Of a stretch of DNA of 64,000 nucleotides, positions 30,789 through 40,077 are shown in pieces. Where the stretch lies: contig NW_015961981.1 in assembly GCF_000497045.1 (NCBI RefSeq), forward strand, positions 2,401-66,400. Direction: 5' to 3'. A program made the position numbers and the translations under genes. How positions within the stretch are numbered: position 1 is the stretch's first letter; each line of letters opens with the position of its first letter. The notes beneath the pieces are model-generated. The model did no database searches. It was not told the origin of the DNA and worked only from the letters and a program-made list of their open reading frames with translations. Origin of the DNA: Kalmanozyma brasiliensis GHG001. Taxonomy: Eukaryota; Basidiomycota; Ustilaginomycetes; Ustilaginales.

Positions 30789-32513
30789 TCAGCAACCAGT
30801 CAACGTGTTCTTTGGCCAGCCGTACTTAGCCCTGGGCCATTGGGTAAGGTTGTTATTTGAGTAGACGTCCGGATGGTTGGCGATGAAGCTGGCGGTGGGG
30901 TGATCAGCCGGATCGCATGAGATGCGGTCGGTCTGGCCATCCTTCTGATAGACGCGAACGTAATCGATCGACATGAAGGCGGGGAAGGTAATACCACCCG
31001 TGCCAAAGTCGACGTTCTGGAAACCGGCCGAGATTGCCAGGTTCATTACGATGGCCATGGGCTCGACGGGGATAATACGCTGGCCGATGTCCAATGCGGG
31101 ACGCGCAGGGAAAGCCTTGGGGTTGACCGACCACGACGGCTGCCCATCGACGTACCAGGTCATGGATCCGCTGCCGTCGTAGTTGAAATCAGGCGAGAAT
31201 TCGACACCATATTTGACGAACTGGTTCTGGGTCAGCTGGAAGCCGCTGTCGGGCACCTTGGTGACGGACGAGACAGCCTCCTGGATCTGACCACCCGTGT
31301 AGGTGTTGAACTCGGTGATGGTATCATCGTAGACCTTGGCCTCGGTGCTGGAGTTGCCCCAGGCGTAGGCGTCATCAAAGGGAGCCACCTGGAGCGACTG
31401 CGAGGCGTACGAGTGCTTGGCACCGTTCTTGTACTGCACTTGCACCTCGAAGATGTCGATCTCAGGCGAGGAGCGGCCGACGTTGTTGCTGGGGCCCGGG
31501 TGCTCCTCGCCTGGACATGTGCACGACGAGTAGCGCATGCCGGGAAGGTACGAGAGCTCGCCATTGTACGCGTACGTGCCCTTGGAGTTGATGGCCGCGT
31601 AGGGACCGGTGCCGTTGACGTAGGTTTGGTTGGGAAGAATGCCGGTGTCGCACGAGTTGTATGAGTATGGCCAAGTTCCTTCCGTCGAGGCGAGATAGCC
31701 TGGACGGCCGAGGTTACCCATGAGCCACACGGCGGGCCAGTATCCGCTGGTGCTAGGAGAGCCAGGTAGCTTGACGCTAAACTCGATGTATCCGCCCTGG
31801 AAGCAGAACTTGTTCCACGACTGGACCATACCGGAGCGGAAGTTCTTGTTGTGGACCTCGGCCTCTTCAAGAGCGATCACCATGGCTCCACCGGTGGTGT
31901 TGACGGCCTCGGGCGAATACCATTCGTAGTCTCCTGTACCAGAGTACCAGAGATCGACGGCTTCCCAGTACGGATCGTCTCCAGGCCAGAAGGTCCTGCC
32001 ATCGACTTCGAATTCATCACTGAAAACGAGATGGTAGGAGGATTGATCATAGCCACTGGTCCACTTCATGGCGTTCTGCGGTGTGTCGGCGTCGATAAGC
32101 GAGGAGATAGCGAGAGCGGGCACCTGCCCGGAACCGTTGGTACCGCCAAGACCGAAAGCACCCTTGGTCTTGTCGTCGTACTGGTCCCTGATCTTGATAA
32201 GGACAGGGTAGCCGAGGAAGAGCATGAGGAGACCGAGTGCAAGGACAGTGAGGGTGAGAATGTTGAGGAAGCCTCGCAAGTTCCAGCCGTGCGAAGACTT
32301 GTCCCATTTGGCGTCGATGCTGTGAAGGTAGTCGTCTTCCTCCTCGGTCATGCCATTGTTGGCGAGCTGATACTTTTGAGTACCGGAAGCGGGGTTGGAG
32401 CGGTCGTAGAGGAGACCATCGTGCTGATTGGACGTGGTGCCGCCGATGCTAGTCTCCGAGCTGGAGGGCGGGCTGTGTGCGGAGGAGGATCCTCCTCGGT
32501 ATGGGTCGGTCAT
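30789..32513 (-). CDS. KRE6/SKN1 family beta-glucan synthesis protein, copy 2
   Basis: A single exon of 574 residues from the ATG at 32513; the frame stays open upstream to 32606 but only via TTG. The topology is a cytosolic tail with an acidic EEEDDYL box (about 57-63), a transmembrane segment (about 82-105) and a SKN1/GH16-like lumenal domain with EIDIFE at 351-356. Predicted role: beta-1,6-glucan assembly in the secretory pathway. The tail box, the LRGFLNILTL membrane segment and the length match copy 3 (34500-36224), so copies 2 and 3 look like the younger duplication. Confidence 0.92.
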   Translation of the reverse strand: MTDPYRGGSSSAHSPPSSSETSIGGTTSNQHDGLLYDRSNPASGTQKYQLANNGMTEEEDDYLHSIDAKWDKSSHGWNLRGFLNILTLTVLALGLLMLFLGYPVLIKIRDQYDDKTKGAFGLGGTNGSGQVPALAISSLIDADTPQNAMKWTSGYDQSSYHLVFSDEFEVDGRTFWPGDDPYWEAVDLWYSGTGDYEWYSPEAVNTTGGAMVIALEEAEVHNKNFRSGMVQSWNKFCFQGGYIEFSVKLPGSPSTSGYWPAVWLMGNLGRPGYLASTEGTWPYSYNSCDTGILPNQTYVNGTGPYAAINSKGTYAYNGELSYLPGMRYSSCTCPGEEHPGPSNNVGRSSPEIDIFEVQVQYKNGAKHSYASQSLQVAPFDDAYAWGNSSTEAKVYDDTITEFNTYTGGQIQEAVSSVTKVPDSGFQLTQNQFVKYGVEFSPDFNYDGSGSMTWYVDGQPSWSVNPKAFPARPALDIGQRIIPVEPMAIVMNLAISAGFQNVDFGTGGITFPAFMSIDYVRVYQKDGQTDRISCDPADHPTASFIANHPDVYSNNNLTQWPRAKYGWPKNTLTGC

Positions 32514-33644
32514 GATGGCGGAGTGCGCTCCGGTATCGATGGATGTACCGGTTTCTCTTTCAAAAGAGATGCGCTCAGTAGACGTCGAAGGGGTGGATCG
32601 ATCCAAATGAGGCGCTGAAGGTTGCGGAAGTTACGTGCGATCCAATTGGAGTGATTACGAGCGATGGATCGAGGCGAGAGATGGGGTCAGAATGGAGCTG
32701 ACGGCGACGGTGCTGGCGGAAGGATGGTGGTAAAGGGAAGAACATCAGCGTGCGGCTCAGTGTGACATGCAGTGCCCCTCAAGTGTATCATGCTGTGATT
32801 GACCGAGCAAAGCGTGTGGGAGTGTGTGTGTTGCGTTGTCACGGGCTGTGCGAAGCTAGCGGCTCTGCGCCATGCTGGCCTGTTGATTCGAGGGGGCCTG
32901 CATGAAAACGTCGAAATTTTTGGAAGGGCAAAGGGAGCAGAAATTCAGCCGCCGACTGACCGCCGACGTGCGTCAGTTGAGCCGGCGAATCGTTCCGTCA
33001 CCGTCGGTCCGGCAGCCAGATGAGCAACGGCCTTGTCTCTCGCTCCTGAGGCCAGCCGGATCCTAGCCTGTTCTGGACTGGCCAAGTTACAATCGCACGT
33101 CCCGCCCACGATTCAGATGATTGCTTCCCTGCTTGAGTGGGTTTGGTTGAGTTTCGAACGGATCACTGCGCCGACAATCGACTTTTTGCTAGCTCGCTGC
33201 CCACGGAACAGCGCAGCACGGCGAGGGAGGCAAGCCTTTGTTGCGTAGGTTTGCTGCCAGGTTGACAAAGCCGGCGACGCTCGCCTTGACCGAGAGCTCT
33301 GCCATTGCGGATGCGACTCTCGATCGAGGGACAGGGGTCTTGTGCGCCGAACCACAGACCACATGTTTTGTTTCCTGCCGAGGTGCAATGATCTGCGTAT
33401 GCCTTTAGAACGCCGGTAATACGTCAATTCAAATTCATGATAAGCTTGTATTCCTCAACTTGAAATTCTCCGAGGCGCAAATTGAACTTTTCTCATGCAA
33501 ACAAAAGCGTGAGCCGCCACGCAGTCATCAAGGAGACAGCCTAGAGTGGGTCGCTTGACCAGCGCACGCCCTAACATCACACTGTTCTGTGTGGTGCCTC
33601 GGCTTAGTCCTCACTCCCGGGTCAACCGGCAGCCCACGTCGTCG

Positions 33645-33686
33645 CCTCAATGGGCAAATCCCAACATGGTTGACGATGGGCACGAC
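33645..33686 (+). pseudogene. Relic of acid phosphatase gene
   Basis: Fourteen codons read PQWANPNMVDDGHD. The intact acid phosphatase at 15461-17129 reads PQW then SFITPNMVDDGHD, with its second intron lying exactly after PQW. Nine residues in a row (PNMVDDGHD) agree, far beyond chance, and no intron separates the two parts. The flanking sequence has no further convincing similarity. The simplest reading is a fragment of a processed or intron-lacking relative left between the KRE6 copies. Confidence 0.55.
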
Positions 33687-33967
33687 CCCATCCAGCCGAC
33701 ACTGTGTAGCAAAGTTGCGCCGAATTTAGATGAGCGTCTCAATCTGCACCAATGTTTGTACATGATCAAGCTTTGGCGCTTTGAGGGGTTCCGCCTCGAC
33801 CCAACACGAGATCGGGAGGCGTCCCGCAAGTTGTCAATAGCATGCACGGTGTGACGCAGAGCAAGAGGCACGAACGAGTTCAGTCTTGCTCACCCCGTAT
33901 CACGGGCCTGACGGTGTTCTTGGTGCTTTGCTGGTGCTCGACTCAGCAAGCCTACTCACGTACGCGA

Positions 33968-34234
33968 GCTCTGCGTTTGCAATTTGGCGGGCTCTGCCTC
34001 TGCGGTTTGACAGGCTCTGCCTTTGCGTTTTAGCAGGCTCTGCCTTTGCGTTTTGGCGGGCCCTGCTTTTGCGGACAAGCTCTGCAGCTCTGCGTCTGCG
34101 ACTTGGCGGGCTCTGCCTTTGCGATTTGGCTGGCTCTGCGTTTGAGATCTGGCTGGCTCTGCGTTTGCGAGTCGGCGGACCTTGGCGGGTCCTGCTTTTG
34201 CCAAGTGGCGGGCCTCGCATTTGCGGTTTCTGAG
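33968..34234. repeat. 23-bp minisatellite, about 11 copies
   Basis: Units start with gctctgc or a close variant at 33968, 33991, 34014, 34037, 34060, then 34087, 34110, 34133 and 34156, then 34189 and 34212. The step is 23 bp except for small slips. The consensus is close to gctctgcctttgcgatttggcgg. Because 23 is not a multiple of three, the open frames across it are a by-product, not genes. Confidence 0.85.
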
Positions 34235-34499
34235 ACGCTGCTTGAGTGGACACGTTACGATTAAGGGGACCTCCTTTATTATAGACGGCCCGGTCTTTCT
34301 CCCCCGGTATCAAGATCCTGCCTCCCTTCGCTCAACACACAATGGACACCCTCACACACGTTCCGCGATTGCTGTCTGTACAGTAAGATGCATTGCACGA
34401 CTGGAAAAGCGATTGTTCTGGAAACTGTATAAAAAAATTGCACCCTAAAAAACTTGTGGGTGGCAAACCATCATCCCGACCTGATCGCGACGAGACCAT

Positions 34500-36224
34500 C
34501 TAGCATCCTTGCAACCTGTTCCTTGGGATCCTGCTCTTCGGGAATTCTGTCAAGTTGCGATTGTAATACATGTCCTTGTTGTTCTCGATGTACTCGTATG
34601 TTGGGCGATTGGCGGGGTCGCAACCGACACGATCCGGCTGGCCGTCGCGCTGGTAGACGCGGACGTAGTCGATGGCCATGTGCGCGGGGAACTCGAGCTG
34701 GGTGAAGTCGGGCACCTGGAAGGACTCGGAGATGGCCACGTTGAGGATCAGGAACATGGGCTCAGTCGGGATAAGCCTTTGAGAGACATCGAGCTCGGGG
34801 ACGGGTCCGATGGCTTGACCGTTCAAGGTCCACGTCGGTCGGCCGTCCATGTACCACGTGACGCTGGCATCACCGTCCTCGTTCCAGTCGGGGGCGTACT
34901 CGACGCCGAAGGTGACGTAACGGCCGCCAACGGTGTTCTCGTACGCTACATCAGGAACAGCACTGAGCGCAGAGACGGCTTCTTGGATAGCACCACCCTT
35001 GTAGTCGTTGAGCCTCGTGCGCGCGTCCCAGATGCGAATGTCGCCACCCGCCGTCGAGTTTCCATAGTAGTAGTCGACGTCGAAGGGGGCCATTTGCAGT
35101 GATTGCGAGGTCTCACCATGTCCGCCGGCGACGTCGATCTTGGCTTCGAGGATATCCAACTCTGGGGCCGAACGAGCGATGCCACGGTTGGGACCCGGGT
35201 GCTCGGTGCCAGGGCAGCCGCACGAGGTGTATCGCATACCGGGGAGCCACGAGAGCTCGTTGTTGTAGCTCGCCGAGAAGAGACCGTTTGCGTTGAGGGC
35301 GGCGGGCGGTCCAGTGCCGTTGACGTACGTCTGATTAGGCAGCGCGCCGGTGTCGCAGCCCTGGTACGAGTAGGGCCACATGCCCTCGTTGGTGGCACCG
35401 TATCCGGGCCTGCCGAGGTTGCCCTGCGTCCAAAGACCGGGCCAGAGACCGGGGATGTCATGCGCTCCAGGCAAGCGGGCAGCGATCTCGTAGTAGGCAC
35501 CTTGGAAGCACACCTTGTTCCAGCTCTGGACCATGCCGGAGCGGAAGTTCTTGTTGTTGGTCTCACGCTCCTCGACCGAGATGACGAGCGCACCGCCGGT
35601 GGTGTTGACGGCTTCGGGAGAGTACCACTCGTAATCACCCGTTCCCCAGTACCAGAGATCGACGGCCTCCCAGTACGGGTCATCACCGGGCCAGAAGGAT
35701 CGACCTTCCTGCTCGAACTCGTCTGAGAAAACAAGGTGCCACGCCGAGCCGTCGACGACCGAGGTGCGGCGCATGGCCGTAGGCGGTGTGTCTGGGTCGA
35801 TCAAGCCACGCTGAGTGAGTGTTGTGAGACGTTGAGGACTCGACGGGTTGATGTCGATCGAGTCGAACACCTTGCTGAGAACCACGACGAGCGGGTAGCC
35901 GAGGAAGAGCGCGAGCAGGCCCATGGCGAGCAAAATGAGTGTGAGGACATTGAGTACACCGCGCAAACTGATGCAAGGGCCGGAATGTCGGTCAAGTCCC
36001 TTATCGGAGTAGAGGTAGTCGTCTTCATCGTCGTCGTCAGTGAGAAGAGGCGCTGCTGGCATGCCGCGGCTGCCGTAGCCTCGGCCGCCTTGTTGGCCAG
36101 GCATGGTATAGTACTTTTGCGAGGAAGAGCTGCTGCTCGAGTCGGTCTGTACTGAGGGACGAGAAGAGGCCATGCTGGGCGGGTTGTGTGCCCGCTGATA
36201 GGCTGGCTCTCGCCGAGACGGCAT
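34500..36224 (-). CDS. KRE6/SKN1 family beta-glucan synthesis protein, copy 3
   Basis: A single exon of 574 residues starting at the ATG at 36224. The cytosolic tail is Ser/Gly-rich with an acidic box (DDDDEDDYLYSD, about 63-74). It is followed by a transmembrane segment (about 89-115, ending FLGYPLVVV) and the SKN1/GH16-like lumenal domain with ELDILE at 355-360. Several glycosylation sequons are present. The role is inferred from yeast Kre6/Skn1 as above. It is closest to copy 2 in tail, membrane segment and length. Its promoter is shared, head to head, with ROT1 across 1.25 kb. Confidence 0.92.
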   Translation of the reverse strand: MPSRREPAYQRAHNPPSMASSRPSVQTDSSSSSSSQKYYTMPGQQGGRGYGSRGMPAAPLLTDDDDEDDYLYSDKGLDRHSGPCISLRGVLNVLTLILLAMGLLALFLGYPLVVVLSKVFDSIDINPSSPQRLTTLTQRGLIDPDTPPTAMRRTSVVDGSAWHLVFSDEFEQEGRSFWPGDDPYWEAVDLWYWGTGDYEWYSPEAVNTTGGALVISVEERETNNKNFRSGMVQSWNKVCFQGAYYEIAARLPGAHDIPGLWPGLWTQGNLGRPGYGATNEGMWPYSYQGCDTGALPNQTYVNGTGPPAALNANGLFSASYNNELSWLPGMRYTSCGCPGTEHPGPNRGIARSAPELDILEAKIDVAGGHGETSQSLQMAPFDVDYYYGNSTAGGDIRIWDARTRLNDYKGGAIQEAVSALSAVPDVAYENTVGGRYVTFGVEYAPDWNEDGDASVTWYMDGRPTWTLNGQAIGPVPELDVSQRLIPTEPMFLILNVAISESFQVPDFTQLEFPAHMAIDYVRVYQRDGQPDRVGCDPANRPTYEYIENNKDMYYNRNLTEFPKSRIPRNRLQGC

Positions 36225-37472
36225 TATGATGGATATGAAGTGGGTTCGAAGCTACAGCCAGCTGCAGTGAGAAATGACGAGACAAGAATGGGACGGCAAG
36301 TGATGCAAAGCAGTGTCGTTGTTGCGGTGGAGCTTGCTGATGTTGCTGTTGGTGGTGAGGAAGGAGGGAAGACGTGTTCGAGGAAAGAACAAGACTGGAG
36401 TGTCGTTGGGAGCGACGAAGCCGGCGTTTTGCAGGCTCCCTGTATCGGTTTAGACAGACGAGGTAAGAGCGAGTCTCACGAGCTAGGCTATTCTCCGCGT
36501 GTTGCGTTTGGCTGTCACCAAGAGTTTCGTGCAGCTACAAGAGAAGGATCGGCGAGGAGCACGTCAAAAAGTCTTGGCCTCCGTACTTGATGCATCTCAG
36601 ACACAGCCCGGCTGTGACAAGGCCTTCCCTTCCCTCATGTGGGTCGGAGACTGGCGGCTTCGATCTTTGCCGCCGCTTTCGCAAGTCGCGCTTCTCGCAA
36701 TCAGGTTCTTACTCATGACTGACGATAATGCACTTACATGGGCTTGCGAAATCTTGGGCTCCGGGGCGAGAGAGGAGGGGCAGGGTCCCCGCAACACCAG
36801 CAACACAACACGCATGAAGGCCACACAGGAGATTTTCGCGAATGCCAAGTGTTTTCAGAGCGCCAAGACATTTGAGCACAGGCACTGCGCGAGAGGGCTG
36901 TCAAAAACAGCCAATCGGGGTCGTGGGCGCCGAGGGAGAGCCTGGGTGCCTGTCCACTGTTCTCGAATGCCAAGAAACTTGAGTTTGCTGCACAGCGGAA
37001 CACCCGAAGCTCCACCGACAAGGCTAGCCCAATCTGGCGGCTTTGCTGTCTGCCGCTGATCATCGTAAGACTGTTGATGCTCGCTTGGTCAGTCACGCTC
37101 GAGGTTCACAGCCGGTCGGAGCACTTGCGAGCGAGCACTGTCATCGCCTCGTGACTTGTCGGAGTCGCCGTGTTGCAAAGCATAGGGGTTTGACAAGACG
37201 GCGATCTCAGATTCGGCGTAAGGCTCTTCTTCGTCTGGCAGGCCCATTCACCAAAATCTGGCAAGGTGACAGGTGTTGCTTCCTCCGCTCCTTACTCGCT
37301 CACCTTTTCATCCTTCTTTCCTTGCTATCACATCCGTCGCCCACCACCTCCGCATCATCATCGAGCCAGCCACTCGCTGGATCAGCATCGCAATCTGTGT
37401 ATCATCAGCATCTAGGGCGTACGACATCAATCGCACCTCTTCGAGATCTCACTGACTCGACCAACACACGAT
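36225..37472. other. Divergent KRE6-like / ROT1 promoter region
   Basis: This 1.25 kb separates two genes with a common role in beta-1,6-glucan synthesis, transcribed away from each other. The 180 bp before ROT1 are pyrimidine-rich and Ser/Leu-codon-like, as in leaders of this genome. No other gene, repeat or RNA was seen. Confidence 0.5.
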
Positions 37473-38176
37473 ATGGCGCACACAACACAGCTGCTCGCCT
37501 TCTGTTTGGCGTGCATCCTCTTCCAAGCGACAAGTTTGGTATCGGCAGGCCGACAACGCTATGCCATCCTCAACGCAGGTGACGAGCCCATGCTTCAAGG
37601 CACATGGTCGTCCGGCTCGGGCGTAGTCACCACCGGCGCCAACTTCTTCAATCCACGCACACGAAGCTTCATTCCTCCTCGCGTTCCTGGGCAAGCATAC
37701 AGCTTCACCCAGGACGGCTATTGGGAGTTCGCCAAGTACCGCGTCCAGCCGAATCGTAAGTCCTTCCTCACGTCGTGCTCAGCATTCTCATGCGACTTAC
37801 TAACATTGCTGCTCTTACTTTGTTGATACCGCCAGCAAGGAAACCAGAGTGCATTACCTCTCAGCTCATCTGGCAGCACGGCAGCTACAACCTCCACGCC
37901 AACGGAACTCTTCAGCTCTACCCCATCGCCCGTGAAGGCGCCCAACTCCTCACTTCCAGCTGCGACACCAACAACCCGCCTGAAGAGATGTACGATGTTT
38001 CCGAGGAGTACACGCTCGTCGACACCTGGGTCGACCTGCACCACGGCGTCCCCTCGTCGGCACTCCGTTTGACGGATGCGTGGGGCAACAGGTCGCCAAG
38101 TCTCTACAAGATCTATGACCCACCCATGATGCTGCCCACGGACAACTTGTACCTCGAATACATCGGCATCCCTTGA
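37473..38176 (+). CDS. ROT1: Rot1-like ER chaperone
   Basis: Two exons, 37473-37755 and 37836-38176, with an 80-bp intron (GTAAGT...CCAG, phase 1) give 207 residues. A signal peptide occupies about residues 1-26. The mature part has the Rot1 signature order: LQGTWSSGSGVVTTG, PGQAYSFTQDGYWEFAKYRV, a Pro-Arg-Lys-Pro-Glu-Cys joint across the splice, LIWQHGSYNLHANGTL and a final PPMMLPTD. Yeast Rot1 is an essential ER-membrane chaperone needed for folding and for normal beta-1,6-glucan. The predicted protein stops just after the MLPTD motif and shows no C-terminal membrane segment, unlike yeast Rot1; either it is soluble or a further exon is missed. It lies next to three KRE6/SKN1 genes. Confidence 0.88.
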
Positions 38177-38362
38177 TCCAGCGCAGTAGAATTCGCATCG
38201 CAATACAGACAATACCTTCGCATCTTGACGTCCGGCCCTCATCGAGCCTGAACAAGCAGCGTCACAATCAGCACGGAGCAGCACAGCAATGATTGGCGCA
38301 GTAACGAACCTATATTGAGCCAAGGCGAATAGGACGAAGCACGAAACATCCACCACCGGCAC

Positions 38363-40077
38363 TCATGCCTTGACCAAATCATACCCCTTATATCCCTCCT
38401 TCCTGCACTCCGCCAGCTCGCTCACATACAGCGGGATGCCACCGGTAAAGTTCAACGCCTGCACCGGCTTGCCAGGGATGTTCCTGCCCATGTACCAGCC
38501 GTGGCTCTCGTGGAAGAGCGTTTTGGCCGAGAGCTCGTTGATATGTTCACCGAACTTTGCCTCTGCCTCGTCCTGGACGTCAAAGTGGGAGATCTGGTTG
38601 TCGCGCATGTACTTGATCATCTCACAAACCCATTCGGCCTGGACCTCGACGGTGGAGGGTCCGTTGGAGTAGGCAGTGGGGCCGTGGGGGCCGTAGAGGA
38701 AGAACAAGTTCGGGAACTTGGCCGTGTTGAGGCCGTTGAGCGAGTTGCAACCTTGGGCCCACTTGTCGGTCAAGGGGAGACCGTTCTTGCCGCGAATGTC
38801 AATTTGCTTGAAGCCGCCAGTGTGCGTGTCGAAGCCCGTGGCGAGGATGATCTGGTCCAGCTCAATCTCTCGGCCGCTGTTGAGCAGCACGCCCTTCTCG
38901 GTGAGCTCTTTGATGCCCTCCTCGCCACCGCGCTTGATCGAGACGATCTCGACGTTGTCCTGATTCATCACCTCGTAGTAGTTCTGCTCGAGCGACGGGC
39001 GAACGGTGCCGAACGTGTGAGGCCACTCCTCCGGGCAGAGAATCTCGCGCTTCTTAGGATCCTGGATGCGCTGCGCCACCTTCTTCTGCCAAAAGTCGTA
39101 CGCCGTCTTGTTGGCATCCTTGTCGGCGTACAGGTCGTGGAAGGTCTCGAGCCAGAAGTGGAAGCCGCCGCGCGCCCACAGCTCCTCAAAGGTGCGCTCG
39201 CGCTCTTCGGCCGAGACCGAGAGGGTGGCGCGAGGGTCAAAGTCGTAGTGGAAGCCGCCAAAGGTCTTCTTGCGCTTGTCAAAGATCTCTGGGTAGATGT
39301 CCTTGAAAGCCTCCTGTGCGCTCGCCTCGAGCTTCTGCTGTCGCATGGGAAGAGCGAGATTGGGCGTGCGGACAAAGACGGTGAGGCGGTCGACAACCTG
39401 GCCGATTTCCTGACTGACCTGGATGCCCGAAGCGCCGGTACCGATGACGGCGACCTTCTTGCCCGAGCAGTCGATCGACTCCTCCCACTCGCCCGTGTGA
39501 ATGATTTGGCCCTTGAACTTGTCCATGCCAGGGATCTTGGGGATGTTGACCTTGGAAGCGAAGCCGAGGCAGAAGATGACGTGCTGAGCGGTGGCGGTAA
39601 CGGTTTTGTCCTTGCTTGGGCCCGCAGTGACGGTCCATTGCTGCTTAGAGTCGTCCCAGTGGGCACTGTGGACACGGTGGTTGAAGCTGCAGTCCTTGCG
39701 GAGCTGGAGCTTGTCATCGAGGTGGTTGAAGTAGTGGCGGAGCTCCTTGTAGTCGGGATACTTGCATGAAAAGTTCCATGACTTCCACACCTCAGGGAAC
39801 GAGAGACCGTAGAGTGGGACCTCACTGTCTACACGTGCGCCGGGATACTGGAGGTAATCAGTGAGAGAAGAGAGTGGCGAGGATAGTGGTTAGCGCATGA
39901 GCTGGTGTCGATGGTCTGGTCCATCAGTGTACTTACGCAGTTAAGCCTCCAGATACCGCCAAAGTCGCTAGCAGCGTCGTAGAGATGAGTGTTGAAGCCG
40001 AGCTTGCGGAGCATGTAGAGATGGTAGATGCCCGCGAAGCCTCCGCCGATCACTACAACATCGTAGTGCTCAGTCAT
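38363..40077 (-). CDS. Baeyer-Villiger type flavin monooxygenase
   Basis: Two exons, 39937-40077 and 38363-39847, with an 89-bp intron (GTAAGT...CTCCAG, phase 0) give 541 residues. The FAD-binding GGGFAG (11-16) is at the N-terminus. The splice joins GGIWRLNC to YPGARVD, restoring the usual GGxW..YPGA region. The BVMO fingerprint FxGxxxHxxxW is matched exactly from Phe158 (FKGQIIHTGEW), followed by the NADPH-binding VIGTGASG. Such enzymes insert oxygen next to a ketone, giving esters or lactones. The substrate is unknown. It is divergent from an acyl-CoA ligase gene 1.9 kb away. There is no signal peptide; probably cytosolic. Confidence 0.92.

Larger units (their letters stand above)
32514..34499. 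other. Spacer between KRE6/SKN1 copies 2 and 3
   Basis: This 2.0 kb spacer is the most disturbed of the cluster. It holds an acid-phosphatase relic (33645-33686) and a 23-bp minisatellite (33968-34234). Otherwise it should carry the copy 2 promoter and the copy 3 terminator. No intact gene was seen. Confidence 0.6.

Noticed and set aside
33886..34313. Overlapping open frames across the 23-bp minisatellite
   Set aside because: They are generated by the repeat itself in several frames and show rotating peptide repeats only.
38501..39769. 422-codon open frame antisense to the BVMO gene
   Set aside because: Shadow of the strongly biased sense codons; the sense strand has complete enzyme motifs.
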